Shown: one piece after another, positions 11,350-21,813 of the stretch
Layout: each line of letters begins with the position of its first letter
Numbering within the stretch: the stretch's first letter is position 1
From: Macrostomum hystrix
Taxonomy: Eukaryota > Platyhelminthes > Macrostomidae
Length of the DNA stretch: 64,000 nucleotides
Reading direction: 5' to 3'
Assembly (NCBI GenBank): GCA_950097015.1
Contig: CATNEN010000038.1
Coordinates: forward strand, 10,002,001 to 10,066,000
Notes under the pieces: generated by a model
Seen by the model: the letters and a program-made list of their open reading frames with translations, nothing else
The model's database searches: none
Told to the model about the DNA's origin: nothing
Position numbers and translations under genes: made by a program

Positions 11350-14300
11350 ATGGCAACATTTGAAGCGCACAAGTGTCCCACTGATGAACTATCTCTGACA
11401 AATCAGCTTTTCTTTCATCCTGAAGATGTCCAAATAGCCACTACTCAGTAGGTTAATTATATTTCTTAATTTTTTATTACTATGAAGTTTTTATTGTCTG
11501 GCTACTTTTTGCACTTGTAATTTTTAGGCACCTGGTGCTGCAGTGTGGCAAGGGAGACTTTGTCTTCATGCTAGGTACCAGTCCCAAGATGGAGAAGGGC
11601 ACCATTGGTTTTAGCCTTATCCAGGTAAACCAGAGCTTGCTTTCTGGCTGAAAATGAGCGTTTCTTTTTACAAATGATTAGAAAAGTATAATTTTTTTAT
11701 CTAAAAGTACACCTGAAAATAAAAATTTACAGCGCCGCTGGACTGGTGTTAGCATTGGCGAGAAAGTGTGCGTGAAATTCTCCCACAAATTCGATGTTCG
11801 TCGATCTACCATTGCAAATCTGCTAGTCGAAGCGGATTTTCTCATGAAAAAGAAGTGAGTGCAAGAAGCTATCGTGTAAATATTTAAATTTTGCTAAGAT
11901 ATTTTCAATGGTATGGTGGCGTAAAGACGGCATGTCATTACGGAAATGCTTTTATGGAAATGTCGTTATATGTCCGGGTTTGACCTTGTCTTTTTGAATT
12001 GTTTGTTATTTTTCCGGATTTGACGTTACTTTTTTTCCGGATTTACCCACGATTTCCTTCGAGTTTTTTATCGTAAAAAAGTAACTGCTAGTGAAGTGTC
12101 TTTTATAAATAAACTTTCAGTGCCACTAACGATCCGTACAATACGGACGATATGCGAGTGGAGTTCACGCAGTGCTTTCCTCAGATGCCGCTTACAGTTG
12201 GCCAGGAGCTAGTGTTCAAATACAAGGATAAGAAGCACCTGCTGCTGCGAGTGAAAGAACTGGAACTGCTTCTCCCCGACGGAAGAACTGAGGCAGCCAA
12301 GATTGGCGTTGTGTCCGGCAACACAATTGTCACGTTTGAGAAGCTGAGCGCTGACTCACCGCTTGCACTAACTGGCAAGGCCAAGGGTAAACAGGTTAGT
12401 AGCTTCAGTAGCAACTGTTAGGAACTTTATTGTTCCGTCTAGAATATTGGTGCTCTGGCAAAATTTTTTTTCCACCAAGAGTGTTGGTGTTGGTGCCCCC
12501 AATTGGGTCAGATGTGCAGCCGACAGCACGGCCGCAGCTATTGCGCAGCGCATCTGAAGGCTGCGTACGGCTGTGTCCATGGACTGGGGGACGCCACACC
12601 CACCCTCAATTATCCCAACTAATGCTGGTACGCATTTAACAGCTGGGTGTACTGAAGCAATGCAGAGTTAAGTGTCTTGCTTAAGGACACAAGTTGTTCC
12701 AATGGAGTCAGGAATTGAACCCCCGACCTTCAAATCTCGAGTCCGACGCTCTAACCACTTGCCTATTTCTAAATCCATATCCCGCTATCGTTCGCAGGTG
12801 TACCAGTCCATCATCAACCCGGATTGGAACTTCAGCATGATGGGCATCGGCGGCCTAGACAAAGAATTCAGCGACATCTTTCGTCGCACATTTGCGTCGA
12901 GAATTTTCCCGCCGGATCTGGTTGAGCAGCTGGGCATGTCGCATGTTCGCGGCCTGCTATTGTACGGCCCGCCCGGCACAGGCAAGACTCTGATGGCCCG
13001 ACAGATTGGCAAGATGCTGAATGCCCGCGAGCCCAAGATAGTCAACGGCCCGTCAATTCTAGACAAGTATGTAGGCGAGAGCGAGTCCAAGATTCGCCAG
13101 CTATTCGCCGAGGCCGAGGAGGAATTCAAGCGGGTCGGCAATAATTCGGCCCTGCATATTATCATATTCGACGAGATTGATGCCATCTGCAAGACTAGAG
13201 GCTCCGTTGGTGGCGGCACCCAGGTCTGTGCGGCTGCGAATACTGTCAGGACCATTGGTCCTTTAAACTGCTTCTAGGAATGTTTTGCTAGATGTGGTCA
13301 TTGTCATTTGCTTACTTTATTACCCAGGAGGCAATTCTGCCCATTTCGCTGATTCTGACATCTGCCATGACTTTCTTATCGTCAGGCAGTGTACACTGTG
13401 CGTCCATTAATCATACAGTCTATCAATCAAGCAACAAATATTGATTATTTTTTTATGAAAAATACTTAAAGAACTAGTCAATCAATATTTATATTGAATC
13501 ATTAAATCCATCCATCAATCATACATTTTTTCAATTCAATTAATCATTCAATAAGTTAATCAGTCAGTCAATCACTCAATCAATCAATCAATCAATCAGT
13601 CAGTCAATCACAACATTTAAGCAATTAATCAATCAACCGATAAAAAATGTTCATTTCATCAATCAATCAATCAATCATTAATTTCCCATTCATTTATTCA
13701 ATCAATCAATCAATTCAGGTGCACGACACAGTGGTGAACCAGCTGCTAACCAAGATGGAGGGTGTGGAGCCGCTAAACAACATCCTTGTGATCGGCATGA
13801 CCAATCGCAAGGACATGATCGACGAAGCCCTGCTTAGGCCCGGTCGATTCGAGGTTCAGATGGAAATCAGCCTGCCTGACCAGCATGGCCGGCTGCAGAT
13901 CCTGGAGATTCACACCGGACAGTTGCGCAAGAATGGCAAACTGGCCGACGATGTGGACATCAGAGACTTGGCCCAGCAGACCAAGAATTTCTCCGGAGCT
14001 GAATTGGCTGGCTTAGTCCGCGCCGCTACTGTCACCGCTATGAACCGACTAGTGCAGGTGACTATTGGCTGCTCACCAGCCTTACTGTACCACTGGTCCT
14101 TTGAGTGTGTAGACTTATTGAATCTAGTACCACTGGTCCTTTGAGTGTGTAGACTTATTGAATCTAGTACCACTGGTCCTTCAAGTGTGTAGATTTGTTG
14201 AATCTAGTAGCACTGGTCCTTCAAGTGTGTAGATTTGTTGAATCTAGTACCACTGGTCCTTCAAGTGTGTAGATGTGTTGAATCTAGTACCACTGGACCT

Positions 14301-17300
14301 TCAAGTGTGTAGATTTGTTGAATCTAGTACCACTGGACCTTTAAGTGTGTCATGTTGTTCTAATACCGCTCATCCATTGCCTCAGGCCTCGGACACTGTC
14401 AGACTGGATCCAGACGCTGTTGATCGTCTGCTTGTTCAGCGCGCCGATTTCGCTCACGCGTTAGAGCACGACGTTAAAGCGGCCTTCGGCACCCAGGAGG
14501 AGGAGCTGGATCGCTACATCACCGGCGATATCATCGACTGGGGCGAACCTGTCCGTCACGTGCTGCAGAACGGCAGCTTGGCCACCAGGGCCGCCAGGGC
14601 CGAGGCTGAGCAGAGCCTTGACAGCGGCCGGCCAGTAGCTCTGCTGCTTGAGGGACCACAGAATAGCGGTGAGTTGACAACTGGAGACATTAGGAAACTC
14701 AACTCAATGGGAATAATCTTTTGGATTATCGGCGATTTCATAAAATCTATGGGATTATCGATAATCCACTGAAATTATATGGGTTTATCAATAATTAACT
14801 GAAAATTTTTTGCATTGTCGGTGATCTACTAAAATCTATGGCATTATCGATAATCCATAAAAGAAGCGATGGGATTAACGATAATCCACTAAAATCTTAA
14901 GAATTATTAATAATACACTCAAAATAAATGGAATTAAACCTATGGGATTATTGATGACTCACTAATATCCATAGTCCGTCCCTCTTCACCACAGGCAAGA
15001 CCGCACTGGCTGTGCACATCGCCCGCCAATCGGGTTTCTCCTACGTCCGTCTGTGCACTAGCAAGCGCATGATTGGCTACAACGAGGTGGCCAAGTGCCA
15101 GGCTATTAAGCAGCACTTCGACGACGCCCACAAAGCCAAGCAGGCTGTCGTGATTCTGGACGGTCTCGAAGGACTGATCGACTACAGTCCCGTTGGGCCC
15201 AGGTGAGTCTTTGAACTAATAGAATACAGAATAGAAGTTACACCATCAAGTCGTCGGACTCGCGACTTGATGGTCGGGGGTTCAATTCCTGATTCGACAG
15301 AAACAGTCTCCTTCAACCACTTAACTCTGCGTTGCTTCAGTTCGCCTAACTGTTGAATGAGAAGCTGCAATAGTTTGAGTAATTGAGGGTTATGAATTAA
15401 TATGAAACATGAATTAACTATAAATTAAGGGTCTTGATTGTTTCTTTTGCTACAAGTCAACGACGAACGAGCCAAATTGGTTCCTCGCTGGCTGTAGGGT
15501 CCATTGTCACGAAATGATGTGCCATTGCCAACAGCCCCTACTAAAAATAGGTAAAATTTATGATCAACTAAAATCTATGGGATTATCGATGATCCACTAA
15601 AAATGTATTAGATTATCGATGATCCACTAAAATCTATCGGATTATCGATGATCCACTAAAATCTATCGGATTATCGATGATCCACTAAAAATCTATCGGA
15701 TTATCGATGATCCACTAAAAATCTATCGGATTATCGATGATCCACTAAAAATCTATCGGATTATCGATGATCTACTAAAAATCTATCGGATTATCGATGA
15801 TCCACTAAAATCTATCGGATTATCGATGATCTACTAAAAATCTATCGGATTATCGATGATCCACTAAAAATGTATTGGATTATCGATGATCCACTAAAAA
15901 TCTATCGGATTATCGATGATCCACTAAAAATGTATTGAATTATCGATGATCCACTAAAATCTATCGGATTATCGATGATCCACTAAAAATCTATCGGATT
16001 ATCGATGATCCACTAAAAATCTATCGGATTATCGATGATCCACTAAAAATCTATCGGATTATCGATGACCTACTAAAAATCTATCGGATTATCGATGATC
16101 CACTAAAAATCTATCGGATTATCGATGATCTACTAAAAATCTATCGGATTATCGATGATCCACTAAAAATGTATTGGATTATCGATGATCTACTAAAAAT
16201 CTATCGGATTATCGATGATCCACTAAAAATGTATTGGATTATCGATGATCTACTAAAAATCTATCGGATTATCGATGATCCACTAAAAATCTATCGGATT
16301 ATCGATGATCCACTAAAAATGTATTGGATTATCGATGATCCACTAAAAATCTATCGGATTATCGATGATCCACTAAAAATGTATTGAATTATCGATGATC
16401 CACTAAAATCTATCGGATTATCGATGATCCACTAAAAATCTATCGGATTATCGATGATCCACTAAAAATCTATCGGATTATCGATGATCCACTAAAAATC
16501 TATCGGATTATCGATGACCTACTAAAAATCTATCGGATTATCGATGATCCACTAAAAATCTATCGGATTATCGATGATCTACTAAAAATCTATCGGATTA
16601 TCGATGATCCACTAAAAATGTATTGGATTATCGATGATCTACTAAAAATCTATCGGATTATCGATGATCCACTAAAAATGTATTGGATTATCGATGATCT
16701 ACTAAAAATCTATCGGATTATCGATGATCCACTAAAAATCTATCGGATTATCGATGATCCACTAAAAATGTATTGGATTATCGATGATCCACTAAAAATC
16801 TATCGGATTATCGATGATCCACTAAAAATCTATCGGATTATCGATGATCCACTAAAAATCTATCGGATTATCGATGATCCACTAAAAATCTATCGGATTA
16901 TCGATGATCCACTAAAAATCTATCGGATTATCGATGATCTACTAAAAATCTATCGGATTATCGATGATCCACTAAAAATGTATTGGATTATCGATGATCC
17001 ACTAAAAATCTATCGGATTATCGATGATCCACTAAAAATCTATCGGATTATCGATGATCCACTAAAAATGTATTGGATTATCGATGATCCACTAAAAATC
17101 TATCGGATTATCGATGATCCACTAAAAATCTATCGGATTATCGATGATCTACTAAAAATGTATTGGATAATCGATGATCCACTAAAATTTATCGCATTAT
17201 CTAAGGCGTAAAAAAATAAAAAAAGTTAATATTAAAATATTTTGAGTTAATCTACGTATTCGTAATATTCCTAAACCCGTGACAATGTCTAGAATCCTGC

Positions 17301-17700
17301 ATTGTCCATTCGCAGGTACTCCAACTATGTTCTGCAGGCCCTACGTGACCTGGTGACGGCTCCGCTGCCGAAGAATCGCTGCCTGCTTCTGCTGGGCACC
17401 ACCAGCTGTAGGGAGGCTCTGCAGGAGCTGGGCCTGGTCCAGTGCTTCACAGCCGGCAAAGTGCATGTCAGCAATTTGACTCGCTCCGTGGAGCTGCTGG
17501 ACGCTTTGAGCAAAATTGAAAGCGCCGAATTTACCGACGATGAGTTTAAACGAATTCGACGCGAAACAGAGAGTCGCCGATTGAACATCGGCATCAAGGA
17601 GCTTCTGGACGTTGTCCGAATGACCAACCGGGTCGAGGAGATGGACCGGGTGCGCTACTTCTTGGACCGGTTGATCGAGGACGACCGACTGTACGATTGA
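11350..17700 (+). CDS. NSF: N-ethylmaleimide-sensitive factor (NSF), complete, 9 exons
   Basis: NSF is the hexameric AAA+ ATPase that takes apart SNARE complexes together with SNAP after membrane fusion. Exons: 11350-11447, 11528-11624, 11733-11854, 12121-12394, 12798-13223, 13719-14057, 14386-14668, 14995-15202, 17316-17700. All junctions are GT-AG and in phase, giving 743 aa against 744 in human NSF. Residues 1 to about 197 form the N domain ([20 protein letters not shown]). D1 has Walker A GPPGTGKT (254-261), Walker B IIIFDEID (DE at 322-323) and the AAA second region of homology [20 protein letters not shown]2 has Walker A GPQNSGKT (542-549), then [13 protein letters not shown] and GPRYSN. 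D2 of known NSFs has DD at the Walker B site; here it is DG (602-603), which fits a structural, weakly catalytic D2. Each of introns 4-8 contains a SINE, a simple repeat or a minisatellite. Confidence 0.97.
12460..12775 (-). repeat. Full-length SINE-A, antisense in NSF intron 4
   Basis: On the minus strand the head reads like a tRNA gene: A-box-like TGGTTAGAGCGTC, then GGTCGGGGGTTCAATTCC as B box. The body CACCCAGCTGTTAAAT follows, then CCCCAGTCCATGGACACAGC and the end GTCGGCTGCACATCTGACCC. It is the best copy in the window and defines the family. It fills most of intron 4 (12395-12797). Confidence 0.88.
13322..13410 (-). repeat. SINE-B fragment in NSF intron 5
   Basis: GAGGCAATTCTGCCCATTTC, then GCTGATTCTGACATCTGCC and CTTTCTTATCGTCAGGCAGT, match internal parts of the full SINE-B copy at 42340-42650 with the GT-rich middle deleted. 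Confidence 0.75.
13550..13717. repeat. ATCA/CAAT microsatellite, NSF intron 5
   Basis: Runs of AATCAATCAATC with interruptions extend right up to the acceptor CAATTCAG of NSF exon 6. This simple repeat forms the 3' half of the intron. Confidence 0.9.
14089..14350. repeat. 40-bp minisatellite, NSF intron 6
   Basis: About 6.5 units of 40 bp: ACCACTGGTCCTTCAAGTGT followed by GTAGATTTGTTGAATCTAGT. Variants have TTGAG for TCAAG. It occupies most of the 328-bp intron 14058-14385. Confidence 0.95.
14695..14985. repeat. Degenerate ~30-bp minisatellite, NSF intron 7
   Basis: Diverged units of the form GGGATTATCGATAATCCACT plus AAAATCTAT. They are related to the much more uniform array of the next intron (15558-17205), so one repeat family is present in two adjacent NSF introns. 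Confidence 0.8.
15225..15395 (+). repeat. SINE-A copy, 5' part, NSF intron 8
   Basis: The tRNA-like head is CAAGTCGTCGGACTCGCGAC followed by GGTCGGGGGTTCAATTCC. The family body CCACTTAACTCTGCGTTGCT and the GAGTAATTGAGGGTT block follow. The 3' end is missing. Confidence 0.8.
15460..15545 (+). repeat. SINE-B 3' end fragment, NSF intron 8
   Basis: TCCTCGCTGGCTGTAGGGTC and AAATGATGTGCCATTGCC match the 3' end of SINE-B as read on the minus strand of 42340-42420. Confidence 0.7.
15558..17205. repeat. 30-bp minisatellite, NSF intron 8
   Basis: About 55 units of TATCGGATTATCGATGATCC plus ACTAAAAATC, with variants GTATTGGAT and ATCTACTA. A higher-order copy is visible: the rare GTATTGAATTATCG variant recurs at 15932 and 16381, a shift of 449 bp, with the same variants following each. 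The array makes up about three-quarters of the 2.1-kb intron. Confidence 0.97.
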
Positions 17701-17734
17701 AGGCCGCGTACTGCTTGACATGAGTCGTTCTTGA

Positions 17735-18285
17735 TGCAGAGAATCGCCATTAAGAATCTTCCCAATCCTCACAGTGAATCGCCATTGAGAATCTTCCCAA
17801 ACCTCACAGAGAATCGCCATTGAGAATCTTCCAAAACCTCACAGAGAATCGCCATTCGGGAATCTTCCCAATCCTCACAGAGAATCGCCATTGAGAATCT
17901 TCCCAAACCTCACAGAGAATCGCCATTCGGGAATCTTCCCAATCCTCACAGAGAATCGCCATTGAGAATCTTCCGAAACCTCACAGAGTATCGCCATTGA
18001 GAATCTTCCCAATCCTCACAGAGAATCGCCATTGAGAATCTTCCCAAACCTCACAGAGAATCGCCATTCGGGAATCTTCCCAATCCTCACAGAGAATCGC
18101 CATTCGGGAATCTTCCCAAATCCTGACAGAGAATCGCCATTCGGGAATCTTCCCAAATCCTGACAGAATTGCCATTCGGGAATCTTCCCAAATCCTGACA
18201 GAGAATCGCCATTCGGGAATCTTCCCAAATCCTGACAGAGAATCGCCATTCGGGAATCTTCCCAAATCCTGACAGAAGTGCCATT
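17735..18285. repeat. 35/36-bp minisatellite after NSF stop codon
   Basis: About 15 units of GAGAATCGCCATTGAGAATC plus TTCCCAAACCTCACA. A second form carries CATTCGGGAATC and CCTGACA and dominates the right half. The array starts about 35 bp after the stop codon and is probably in the 3' UTR. Confidence 0.95.
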
Positions 18286-18290
18286 CGGAG

Positions 18291-18900
18291 GTTTCGTGTG
18301 AGAATTTTGTTCAAATTTTATCCAGATTGTTTCCCGTTAGGATCGCAAATTATTTTAACGATCCGTCTGCTGCTAAACTACACAAATCTCATTGTGGTTG
18401 ATAATTCCTTTTTTCATTGCCTAAATAGCTGAGTGTTAATTCTGAACTCTACTAATCCTTTTTCAGTCTATTCTGGACGTGCCATTATCGTTTGCTGAGC
18501 AAAATAGTATATGAAGTAGTGTGTGCTATTCAATATTTAATTTTCGTCTGTTTTTAAGATATGCCAAAATTAATGGCTTTTGTTGTTGCTGTTTTGTCTC
18601 TAAATATACTTTTACTTTCAGTGGGTTTTTCTTTGCTTATGTACTTTTTAGGCAGTGTTATATTTGCTAACTACTGTTTACTCTAGTGAACTTAGCTTCC
18701 AAACAAGCTATTATGAGGCCAATTAGGAAGAATAGTTTATCATGATTAAATCTTACCGAGTAATACCCGTAATTATACAATTTGAATAAACTGCAAAAGC
18801 AGACTAAACATGAACCGATTGTTCTCTATTTTTTTTTAATTTCCTGGGTGTACATTTTTTTAGTTACAGAGCTTCGTTAAAGGTAACTTGTTATCACTGG
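18291..18900. other. AT-rich sequence downstream of NSF
   Basis: Unique AT-rich sequence with no supported exon. It contains the AATAAA noted separately. Confidence 0.5.
18785..18790 (+). terminator. Possible NSF polyadenylation signal
   Basis: AATAAA lies 1.1 kb after the NSF stop, between the 35-bp array and the next array. If used, the 3' UTR would contain the whole 35-bp minisatellite. This is an inference from position only. Confidence 0.3.
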
Positions 18901-20820
18901 TTTAGTTACAGAATCTTTCAGTTTTCACAGCTGGAGTTACAGAATCTGTCAGTTGTCAATGATTTTGTTACAGAATCTGTCAGTAATTACAGCTGGAATT
19001 ACAGAATCTGTCAGTTGTCAATGATTCTGTTACAGAATCTGTCAGTTGTGACTGATTGAGTTGCAGAATCTGTCAGTTGTGACTGATTGAGCTACAGAAT
19101 CTGTCAGTTGTGACTGATTGAGTTGCAGAATCGGTCAGTTGTGACTGATTGAGTTGCAGAATCTGTCAGTTGTGACTGATTAAGTTGCAGAATCTGTCAG
19201 TTGTGACTGATTGAGCTACAGAATCTGTCAGTTGTGACTGATTAAGTTGCAGAATCTGTCAGTTGTGACTGATTGAGTTGCAGAATCGGTCAGTTGTGAC
19301 TGATTGAGCTACAGAATCTGTCAGTTGTGACTGATTGAGCTACAGAATCTGTCAGTTGTGACTGATTGAGTTGCAGAATCGGTCAGTTGTGACTGATTGA
19401 GTTGCAGAATCTGTCAGTTGTGACTGATTGAGCTACAGAATCTGTCAGTTGTGACTGATTGAGTTGCAGAATCGGTCAGTTGTGACTGATTGAGTTGCAG
19501 AATCTGTCAGTTGTGACTGATTAAGTTGCAGAATCTGTCAGTTGTGACTGATTGAGCTACAGAATCTGTCAGTTGTGACTGATTGAGTTGCAGAATCTGT
19601 CAGTTGTGACTGATTAAGTTGCAGAATCTGTCAGTTGTGACTGATTAAGTTGCAGAATCTGTCAGTTGTGACTGATTGAGCTACAGAATCTGTCAGTTGT
19701 GACTGATTGAGTTGCAGAATCTGTCAGTTGTGACTGATTGAGCTACAGAATCGGTCAGTTGTGACTGATTGAGCTACAGAATCTGTCAGTTGTGACTGAT
19801 TGAGCTACAGAATCTGTCAGTTGTGACTGATTGATTTGCAGAATCTGTCAGTTGTGACTGATTGAGTTGCAGAATCTGTCAGTTGTGACTGATTGAGTTG
19901 CAGAATCTGTCAGTTGTGACTGATTGAGCTACAGAATCTGTCAGTTGTGACTGATTAAGTTGCAGAATCTGTCAGTTGTGACTGATTGAGTTGCAGAATC
20001 GGTCAGTTGTGACTGATTGAGCTACAGAATCTGTCAGTTGTGACTGATTGAGCTACAGAATCTGTCAGTTGTGACTGATTGAGTTGCAGAATCGGTCAGT
20101 TGTGACTGATTGAGTTGCAGAATCTGTCAGTTGTGACTGATTGAGCTACAGAATCTGTCAGTTGTGACTGATTGAGTTGCAGAATCGGTCAGTTGTGACT
20201 GATTGAGTTGCAGAATCTGTCAGTTGTGACTGATTAAGTTGCAGAATCTGTCAGTTGTGACTGATTGAGCTACAGAATCTGTCAGTTGTGACTGATTGAG
20301 TTGCAGAATCTGTCAGTTGTGACTGATTAAGTTGCAGAATCTGTCAGTTGTGACTGATTAAGTTGCAGAATCTGTCAGTTGTGACTGATTGAGCTACAGA
20401 ATCTGTCAGTTGTGACTGATTGAGTTGCAGAATCTGTCAGTTGTGACTGATTGAGCTACAGAATCGGTCAGTTGTGACTGATTGAGCTACAGAATCTGTC
20501 AGTTGTGACTGATTGAGCTACAGAATCTGTCAGTTGTGACTGATTGATTTGCAGAATCTGTCAGTTGTGACTGATTGAGTTGCAGAATCTGTCAGTTGTG
20601 ACTGATTGAGTTGCAGAATCTGTCAGTTGTGACTGATTGAGTTGCAGAATCTGTCAGTTGTGACTGATTGAGTTGCAGAATCTGTCAGTTGTGACTGATT
20701 AAGTTGCAGAATCTGTCAGTTGTGACTGATTGAGTTGCAGAATCTGTCAGTTGTGACTGATTGAGTTGCAGAATCGGTCAGTTGTGACTGATTAAGCTAC
20801 AGAATCTGTCAGTTGCCACA
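18900..20820. repeat. 31-bp minisatellite with 713-bp higher-order repeat
   Basis: About 60 units of CAGAATCTGTCAGTTGTGAC plus TGATTGAGTTG. Variants are AGCTA/AGTTG, TTAAG/TTGAG and TCGGT/TCTGT. The single variant GATTGATTTGC occurs at 19829 and 20542, 713 bp apart, which is 23 x 31. The unit patterns around both copies agree, so a 23-unit block was duplicated. The first units (18900-19050) are degenerate. Confidence 0.97.
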
Positions 20821-21813
20821 GGTACATGTAACATGAGTTATGATAATGAGTTACACGATCAGTTAGTTATAATTGGTTCAGTTACAGATCTCATTGTCTG
20901 TGGCTCTTTGTAGAGCCTAAACTGATTGCTGAATTTTAGATTATTACTTAACTTAGAGTTACAGCAATTACAGACTTATTAGTACAAGCACGATGAGAAC
21001 TATGCGAGCACTTTACTCAAATAACCAACAAACGCATTGAAGATAACTATGGCGGGGAATTTTGGCATGCAATAAAAACGCGCTTTTAACGACAGAAGTT
21101 GTTTGGTTTGGGCATTGCAGATTTATATTTATAAAAATCAATTTTCTTCTCCAGGCAATTCCAAGCCAGACGGGAAAGCTGCCAAAGGCTATTAATTAAA
21201 GCAAAAGATTAATACTCGTAATAATAGAAGCAATAAGTAAATAAAGAGCTTACAAAAAAGCTGGATTATGGTGAAAAGCAATGTCATCGCTTAGAAGACA
21301 TGGACAAGACTTGCAAGCGCTGTGAAGCACCATGCACATCATTTGTAAAAAGAGTAAGTGATAAAATGTGAAAGTTATAGCGACTTCAGCCCATAACTGG
21401 GCTAGATTAAAGAAAGAATTGTGGGAGTCAGACTGCAGTCCAGACAAAGGGATTTAACAGCGAGGCAGTTTTCAAGCGAACTAAGCAGAGTGACAAATAC
21501 CTAATTCCCGGACAAGCGAGTGGGATAAATGGGATAAACTTTTAGGGATCAGACTGAAAGCTTAAAGAACGAGTTACTTTCAAAAATCACACTGAACGCA
21601 AATCATGTACTATTAATTATTTGATGACTATAAAAGTACTTCATAACAATAACTCACGGAAGGGAATGTAAAAAATGAACTTTGCGATTCAACGAATCGA
21701 CAATGATTAGACAGATAATTAGTAAATAAATTTTTAAAATAAACTTGGTCTAATTTTTGTAACATTAAATTAACGGAAGAAACAAGCTGCGTTAATCCGC
21801 TGCGGATTAAGTC
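20821..21813. other. AT-rich intergenic DNA
   Basis: No supported gene. It lies downstream of the stop codon of the minus-strand gene at 21814-27121 and probably holds that gene's 3' UTR. Confidence 0.45.

Noticed and set aside
12720-12775. tRNA-like sequence with A and B boxes
   Set aside because: No acceptor stem or proper anticodon arm forms, and the same body follows in other copies, so this is a SINE head, not a tRNA gene.
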